Source of the DNA: Streptomyces sp. Ru73
Lineage (GTDB): Bacteria; Actinomycetota; Actinomycetes; Streptomycetales; Streptomycetaceae
Length of the DNA stretch: 64,000 nucleotides
NCBI RefSeq assembly: GCF_002920575.1
Contig: NZ_PQSQ01000040.1
Span: 1-64,000 of the forward strand
Direction of reading: 5' to 3'
Shown: positions 59,124 to 64,000 of the stretch, piece after piece
How positions within the stretch are numbered: the first letter of the stretch is position 1
Layout: each line of letters begins with the position of its first letter
The notes under the pieces: model-generated
The model's database searches: none
Told to the model about the DNA's origin: nothing
The model's input: only the letters and a program-made list of their open reading frames with translations
Position numbers and translations under genes: made by a program

Positions 59124-60127
59124 GATCGCTCGTGGTACGCCTCGACAGCTTCGGCGACGTCCTGCTGGCAGGACCGGCCGTGCGTGCCGTGGCCGCGCAT
59201 TCCGACCACGTGACCATGTTGTGCGGGCCGCGCGGCGAGGACGCGGCGCGGATGCTGCCCGGGGTCGACGAGGTACTGGTGTGGGAGGCCCCCTGGGAGG
59301 GCTTCAGCCCGCCGAGCGTCGACGACGCCGACGTCGAGGGACTGGTCCGCCGGGTGCGCGAGGGCGCCTACGACAGCGCGCTCATCCTCACCTCCTTCCA
59401 CCAGAGCCCGCTGCCCGCCGCCCTGCTGCTGCGGATGGCGCACGTCGGCCGGATCGGCGCCGACAGCCGCGACCACCCGGGGCGGCTGCTGGACGTACGC
59501 CACCGGCGGCTGCCCGGACGGCACGAGGCCGAGGCCGCCCTCGACACCGCAGCCGCGCTCGGCTTCGTGCCCGAGCCCCGCGACGACGGGCGGCTGCGGG
59601 TGCTGCCGACGCCGGACACCGTGGGGCTGACCGGCAACGGCCCGTACGTCGTGGTCCACCCGGGCGCCAGCGCACCCGCACGCGCCTGGAGCCCGCACCG
59701 CTGCGCCGAGGCGGTCGCCGCGCTGGCCGACGCCGGCCACCGCGTCGTCGTCACCGGCGGCCCCGGCGAGACCGGACTGACCAAGGAGGTCAGCGGGAGC
59801 GTCGCCCGCGACCTCGGCGGGCGCACCGACTCCCGGAGCCTGGCCGGAGTGCTGCGCTCCGCCGACGTGGTGGTCAGCGGCAACACCGGCCCCGCACATC
59901 TGGCCGCCGCCGTCGGCACGCCCGTCGTGTCGCTGTTCGCGCCCGTGGTACCCGCCGAGCGGTGGGCGCCGTACGGCGTGCCGACGATCCTGCTCGGCGA
60001 CCAGCGGGCACCGTGCGCCGGCAGCCGCGCCCGGTTCTGCCCGCAGCCGGGTCATCCCTGCCTGGACGACGTCACCGCGACCGACGTGGTGCTCGCCGTG
60101 CAGAAACTGCTCAAGGAGAGCACATGA
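59120..60127 (+). CDS. Family-9 glycosyltransferase (heptosyltransferase-like)
   Basis: This 335-residue GT-B protein opens LRSLVVRLDSFGDVLLAGPA and has YVVVHPGASAPARAWSP, VVVTGGPGETGLT and VVSGNTGPAHLAAAVGTPVV, all landmarks of ADP-heptose:glycan heptosyltransferases. It most likely uses the ADP-heptose made by this operon. I took the TTG overlapping the gmhB stop, because relatives begin there; a GTG nine bases upstream with GGAG eight bases away is the alternative. Confidence 0.9.
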   Translation: MRSLVVRLDSFGDVLLAGPAVRAVAAHSDHVTMLCGPRGEDAARMLPGVDEVLVWEAPWEGFSPPSVDDADVEGLVRRVREGAYDSALILTSFHQSPLPAALLLRMAHVGRIGADSRDHPGRLLDVRHRRLPGRHEAEAALDTAAALGFVPEPRDDGRLRVLPTPDTVGLTGNGPYVVVHPGASAPARAWSPHRCAEAVAALADAGHRVVVTGGPGETGLTKEVSGSVARDLGGRTDSRSLAGVLRSADVVVSGNTGPAHLAAAVGTPVVSLFAPVVPAERWAPYGVPTILLGDQRAPCAGSRARFCPQPGHPCLDDVTATDVVLAVQKLLKEST

Positions 60128-61086
60128 ACATCCTCATCTGGCATGTGCACGGCTCCTGGATCACCGCGTTCGTCCAGGGTGCGCACACCTACCTGGTCCC
60201 GGTGACCCCGGACCGCGGCCCGGACGGCCTGGGCCGCGCCCGCACCTGGGACTGGCCGGCCTCCGTCCGGGAACTCTCCCCGGAGCAGCTGCGCACGGCG
60301 GACATCGACCTGATGGTCCTGCAGCGGCCGCACGAGGTGGACCTGGCGTACGAGTGGACCGGCCGGCGGCCGGGCATCGACGTACCCGCGGTCTACGTCG
60401 AGCACAACAGCCCGCACGAGACCCCCGTGGACACCCGGCACCCGCTCGCCGACCGCGCCGACGTGCCGATCGTCCACGTCACCCACTTCAACCGGCTGAT
60501 GTGGGACAACGGCCGCGCCCCGACCACCGTCGTGGAGCACGGCATCATCGACCCGGGCCCGCGCTGGACCGGCGCCGAGCAGCGGGCCGCCGTGGTCGTC
60601 AACGAGCCCGTGCGGCGCGGCCGTACCACCGGCACCGACCTGCTGCCCCGGTTCGCCGACGCCGCGCCGCTGGACGTCTTCGGCATGCGCACCGAGGGCC
60701 TGGCCCGCCACCTGGGCCTGCCGCCGGACCGGTGCCGCGCGCGTGACCTGCCGCAGGAGGAGCTGCACACGGCGATGGCCCGGTGCCGGGTGTACGTCCA
60801 CCCGATCCGCTGGACCTCGCTCGGCCTCTCCCTGCTGGAAGCCATGTTCCTCGGCATGCCGGTCGTGACGCTGGACACCACCGAGGTGCGCGAGGCCGTC
60901 CCCGAGGGGGCAGGCGTGGTCTCCAACCGGCTGGAGACGCTGACCGACGCGGTCCGCGGCTTCGTCGCCGACCGGGACCTCGCCGAACGGACGGGCCGGG
61001 AAGCGCGGGCCGCCGTACAGGCCCGCTACGGGGTGGGGCGCTTCCTGGACGACTGGGACCAACTCATGAAAGAGGTCACGCGATGA
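60124..61086 (+). CDS. GT-B glycosyltransferase (GT1/GT4-type)
   Basis: This 320-residue protein starts MNILIWHVHGSWITAFVQG, has VYVEHNSPHETPV and ends with the donor-binding region VYVHPIRWTSLGLSLLEAMFLGMPVV. It lacks some N-terminal residues of classic GT4 enzymes but keeps the C-terminal Rossmann fold. Donor and acceptor are unknown. It overlaps the GT9 and GT4 genes by four bases each. Confidence 0.86.
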   Translation: MNILIWHVHGSWITAFVQGAHTYLVPVTPDRGPDGLGRARTWDWPASVRELSPEQLRTADIDLMVLQRPHEVDLAYEWTGRRPGIDVPAVYVEHNSPHETPVDTRHPLADRADVPIVHVTHFNRLMWDNGRAPTTVVEHGIIDPGPRWTGAEQRAAVVVNEPVRRGRTTGTDLLPRFADAAPLDVFGMRTEGLARHLGLPPDRCRARDLPQEELHTAMARCRVYVHPIRWTSLGLSLLEAMFLGMPVVTLDTTEVREAVPEGAGVVSNRLETLTDAVRGFVADRDLAERTGREARAAVQARYGVGRFLDDWDQLMKEVTR

Positions 61087-62312
61087 AGCACGAAGCCCCC
61101 GCCCTCCACGTCGCCATGGTCTCCGAGCACGCCAGCCCGCTGGCCGCACTCGGCGGCCCGGACGCCGGCGGGCAGAACGTGTACGTGGCGCAGCTCGCCC
61201 GGCACCTGGTCCGGCGCGGGCACGAGGTCACGGTCTACACACGGCGTGACGATCCCGCGCTGCCGCACACCGTCACGACCAAGGACGGCTTCAAGGTCGT
61301 GCACGTGCCGGCCGGGCCGCCGGCCCCGGTACCGAAGGACGAACTGCCCGCGCACATGCCGGAGTTCGGCCGGTACCTCGCGCGGTCCTGGGCCGCCGCA
61401 CCGCCCGACCTGGTGCACGCCCACTTCTGGATGTCCGGCACGGCCGCGCTGGCCGGCGCCCGGGAGCACGGCGTCCCCGTCGTGCAGACGTACCACGCGC
61501 TGGGCACCGTCAAGCGGCGCTACCAGGGCTCGGAGGACACCAGCCCGCCCGAGCGCATCGAGACCGAGGCCCGCATCGGCAGGAGCTGCAACAGGATCCT
61601 CGCGACCTGCTCCGACGAGGTCGGCGAACTCCTCGCCATGGGCATCGACCGCCGGCACGTGCGCGTCGTGCCGTGCGGCGTGGACACCGAGCACTTCGCG
61701 CCCGTGCCGGACGCCCGGCGCACCGAGGGCCCCAAACGGCTGCTGGCCGTCGGGCGGCTCGTGCCCCGCAAGGGCTTCGACCGGGCCATCCGCGCCCTGG
61801 CCGGCGTCCCGGACGCCGAACTCCTCATCGCCGGCGGGCCCGAGGAGCCACTGCTCTTCGACGACCCGGAGGCGGTCCGGCTGCGCAAGGTCGCCGAGGA
61901 GCACGGCGTGAGCGAGCGGGTACGGCTGCTGGGCGCGGTCTCGCACGGCGAGATGCCGGCGCTGATGTCCAGCGCCGACCTGGTGCTCTCGCTGCCCCGG
62001 TACGAGCCCTTCGGCATCGTCCCCATCGAGGCGATGGCCTGCCGCACCCCGGTGGTCGCCACCGCCGTCGGCGGACACCTGGACACGGTCGTCGACGGGG
62101 TCACCGGCGTCCTCGTGCCGCCGGTCGACGACCACGGCCTGGACCGCGTCATCCGCGACCTGCTGGCCGACCCCGAGCTGCTCGCTCGCCTCGGCGCCGC
62201 GGGCCGCGAACGCGCCCTGGACCGCTACACCTGGGAACGCGTCGCGGAAGGCGTCGCCGCCGTCTACGACGGCCTGCTCTCCGTACCCGAACTCTCGGGG
62301 GTGGCCCGATGA
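61083..62312 (+). CDS. Family-4 glycosyltransferase
   Basis: This 409-residue GT4 enzyme has GGPDAGGQNVYVAQLARHL, a MshA/sucrose-synthase-like N-terminal loop, then VHAHFWMSGTAAL, the donor site LLAVGRLVPRKGFDRAI and the E-x7-E motif in RYEPFGIVPIEAMA. It is a retaining transferase; the donor is unknown. ATGA overlap with the previous gene and with gmhA shows tight coupling. Confidence 0.92.
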   Translation: MKHEAPALHVAMVSEHASPLAALGGPDAGGQNVYVAQLARHLVRRGHEVTVYTRRDDPALPHTVTTKDGFKVVHVPAGPPAPVPKDELPAHMPEFGRYLARSWAAAPPDLVHAHFWMSGTAALAGAREHGVPVVQTYHALGTVKRRYQGSEDTSPPERIETEARIGRSCNRILATCSDEVGELLAMGIDRRHVRVVPCGVDTEHFAPVPDARRTEGPKRLLAVGRLVPRKGFDRAIRALAGVPDAELLIAGGPEEPLLFDDPEAVRLRKVAEEHGVSERVRLLGAVSHGEMPALMSSADLVLSLPRYEPFGIVPIEAMACRTPVVATAVGGHLDTVVDGVTGVLVPPVDDHGLDRVIRDLLADPELLARLGAAGRERALDRYTWERVAEGVAAVYDGLLSVPELSGVAR

Positions 62313-62941
62313 CCACGATCGACGACGCCCGCCACTGCGACGCGCTGCAGGACGCGCTGACCCGCTTCCGCGCCTCCGCCGGACGCCTGGAGTCCTGGGG
62401 CGGCCGGCTGGCCGACCGCCTCGGCCACGGCGCCCGGCTGCTGGTCGCCGGCAACGGCGGCAGCGCGGCCCAGGCCCAGCACCTCACCGCCGAACTGGTC
62501 GGCCGCTACCGCGAGGACCGGCCCGCGTACTCGGCGCTCGCGCTGCACGCCGACACCTCCTCCACCACCGCCATCGCCAACGACTACGGCGTGCAGGAGG
62601 TGTTCGCACGGCAGACCCGCGCGCACGGCCGGCCCGGCGACGTGCTGCTGCTGATGTCCACCAGCGGCGCCAGCGCCAACCTGCTGACCGCCGCCGGCGA
62701 GGCCCGCCGCACCGGCATGAGCGTATGGGCGCTGACCGGGCCCGCGCCCAACCCGCTGGAGGCGGCCGCCGACGAGGCGCTGTGCGTGGACGCGCCGGTG
62801 GCCGCCACCGTCCAGGAACTCCACCTGGTCGCCGTGCACATGATCTGCGAGGCGTTCGACCGGGCCGTCGCCCGGCAGGACGGCGCGGTGCGCCAGGAGC
62901 CGGAACCGGCCCTGGACCGCGTGCGGGTGGAGGAGTCATGA
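62309..62941 (+). CDS. gmhA: Sedoheptulose 7-phosphate isomerase (SIS domain)
   Basis: This 210-residue SIS protein has LLVAGNGGSAAQAQHLTAEL, with the His and Glu expected as GmhA ligands, then LMSTSGASANLL, and ATVQELHLVAVHMICEAFD with the matching Gln and His. GmhA turns sedoheptulose 7-phosphate into D-glycero-D-manno-heptose 7-phosphate, the first step to ADP-heptose. It overlaps the GT4 and hldE genes by four bases. Confidence 0.92.
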   Translation: MTTIDDARHCDALQDALTRFRASAGRLESWGGRLADRLGHGARLLVAGNGGSAAQAQHLTAELVGRYREDRPAYSALALHADTSSTTAIANDYGVQEVFARQTRAHGRPGDVLLLMSTSGASANLLTAAGEARRTGMSVWALTGPAPNPLEAAADEALCVDAPVAATVQELHLVAVHMICEAFDRAVARQDGAVRQEPEPALDRVRVEES

Positions 62942-64000
62942 GCCGCCCCGCACCCCTGCTCGTCGTCGGTGACGCGCTGCTCGACCACGACCTCTCCGGG
63001 CGCGCCGACCGCCTCGCGCCGGACGCCCCGGTGCCGGTACTGAAGGCCGTACGCCGCACCGCACGGCCCGGTGGCGCGGCGCTCGCCGCCTGCCTGGCCG
63101 CCGAGGACGGCCGCGAGGTCACCTTCGTCACCGCGCTCGGCGACGACGAGACCAGCCGCGACCTGCGCCGGCTCCTCGCCGACCGGGTCACCCTCGTCGA
63201 ACTCCCGCTCTCCGGCGCGCTCTCCAGCAAGACCCGGCTGATGGCCCGGGGCCGCCCGCTGCTCCGCCTGGACGAGGGCGACGGCCGCGCGTGCGGGGCC
63301 ACCGAGGCGGCGGAGGCGGCCATCGCGGCGGCCGGTGCCGTGCTCGTCGCGGACTACGGCCGGGGCACCGCCGACGCCGTGCGCGACGCGCTCGCCCGTG
63401 CGGCCCGGCGGGTGCCCGTCGTCTGGGACCCGCACCCCAACGGGCAGCCGCCGGTGCCCGGTGTGAAGCTGGCCACCCCGGCGGCCGCCGAGGCGCGGGG
63501 CTTCGCCGCCGCGCTCGGCGAGGAGCCCGGCCGGCGCGCCGCCGCCCGGCAGCGCCCGGCCCGTACGGGACCCGGCGACGAAGCGGCCGACGCGCCGCGC
63601 GGCCGGCTCGCCCAGGCGGCCGCCGACGCGCGCACGCTGCTGAGTGCCTGGCGGGCCGCTTCGGTGGCCGTGACGATGGGGGAGCGCGGCGCGCTCCTCA
63701 CGCACGGCGAGGCGCCGATGCTGGTGCCCTCGCCGTGGAGCGCGCAGGGTGACGCCTGCGGCGCCGGGGACCGCTTCGCCTCCGCCGCAGCGGGACTGCT
63801 GGCCGACGAGGCGCTGCCCGAGGACGCCGTGCAGGGCGCGGTCCACGCGGCCACCCAGTTCGTCGAGGACGGCGGCGCGCACGGCTTCGCCGGTCACTTC
63901 GCGCCCACCGCCCAGCCGCAGGACGGCGGCGGCGAGAGCGCGGCCGAACTCGCGGCACGGGTGCGCGCCGCGGGCGGCACCGTCGTCGCGGCCGGCGGCT
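62938..64000 (+). CDS. hldE: Heptose 7-phosphate kinase/heptose 1-phosphate adenylyltransferase, 5' part
   Basis: The frame is open to the window edge and gives at least 354 residues. It is a PfkB/ribokinase-fold kinase: LLVVGDALLDHDLSGRADRL, ARPGGAALAACLAA, then GERGALLTH and the anion-hole GDACGAGDRFAS with the catalytic Asp. The last visible residues (ELAARVRAAGGTVVAAGG) look like the start of the nucleotidyltransferase half, so a full bifunctional HldE (RfaE) is likely. ATGA overlap with gmhA. Confidence 0.88.
   Translation, partial: MSRPAPLLVVGDALLDHDLSGRADRLAPDAPVPVLKAVRRTARPGGAALAACLAAEDGREVTFVTALGDDETSRDLRRLLADRVTLVELPLSGALSSKTRLMARGRPLLRLDEGDGRACGATEAAEAAIAAAGAVLVADYGRGTADAVRDALARAARRVPVVWDPHPNGQPPVPGVKLATPAAAEARGFAAALGEEPGRRAAARQRPARTGPGDEAADAPRGRLAQAAADARTLLSAWRAASVAVTMGERGALLTHGEAPMLVPSPWSAQGDACGAGDRFASAAAGLLADEALPEDAVQGAVHAATQFVEDGGAHGFAGHFAPTAQPQDGGGESAAELAARVRAAGGTVVAAGG

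Noticed and set aside
1..64000. tRNA, rRNA, CRISPR, insertion sequence, prophage or attachment site
   Set aside because: I looked for tRNA-like arms, regularly spaced repeats, transposase and integrase motifs and found none.

Overview
The window is high-GC actinobacterial DNA, almost certainly a Streptomyces chromosome. It shows third-position GC bias throughout, frequent GTG starts, purine-rich Shine-Dalgarno sites, and families typical of streptomycetes: a gvpOAFGYZJLSK gas vesicle operon, an SPW-repeat protein, an LPFR small protein, DUF5709 and DUF2795 proteins, and Ku with a separate ligase. I found no rRNA, tRNA, CRISPR array, integrase or transposase. Sixty-four protein genes are called. 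The last one runs off the right edge.

Region 1 (1-9.7 kb) is oxidative metabolism. A two-module Lrp/AsnC regulator diverges from an SDR with a His-Pro-Gly minisatellite and a resorcylate-decarboxylase-like amidohydrolase. A formate dehydrogenase operon (Mo-bisPGD subunit, four-cluster ferredoxin subunit, NrfD membrane subunit) follows on the minus strand, then an isochorismatase-like hydrolase and a small basic protein.

Region 2 (9.7-20.2 kb) reads as plant-phenolic catabolism. A six-gene minus-strand operon encodes an SDR, amidohydrolase, acyl-CoA ligase, MaoC hydratase, MFS transporter and secreted alpha/beta hydrolase, with a divergent MarR gene. This is the gene set of the cou/phd hydroxycinnamate clusters of Rhodococcus and Corynebacterium. 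Beside it, pobA diverges from a two-module IclR regulator. Together they would take p-coumarate-type acids to 4-hydroxybenzoate and then to protocatechuate.

Region 3 (20.2-53.7 kb) is a long block of stress and dormancy genes. It holds a HAD phosphatase, a CYP152 peroxygenase, NHEJ parts (3'-phosphoesterase, ATP-dependent ligase and, 9 kb away, Ku), an SPW membrane protein, two hemerythrins, the gas vesicle operon, a stress SDR, a DAO-Rieske oxidoreductase, a CBS protein and several small acidic proteins. Sites resembling SigB-type stress promoters recur here. An operon of an FAD/Fe-S dehydrogenase, a ThDP enzyme, an enolase-superfamily enzyme and a GH15 enzyme has no obvious named pathway. 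Guanine deaminase with a MarR regulator, an MFS exporter and an atypical HhH protein complete the block.

Region 4 (53.7-64 kb, open at the right end) is a glycan operon. A pyruvyltransferase-family gene diverges from at least nine tightly coupled plus-strand genes. These encode a UXS-like nucleotide-sugar enzyme, a carbamoyltransferase, GT2, GmhB, GT9, two further glycosyltransferases, GmhA and HldE. That is the ADP-heptose pathway with transfer and decoration enzymes, in an organism without lipopolysaccharide. It is the strongest candidate for a poorly described system.
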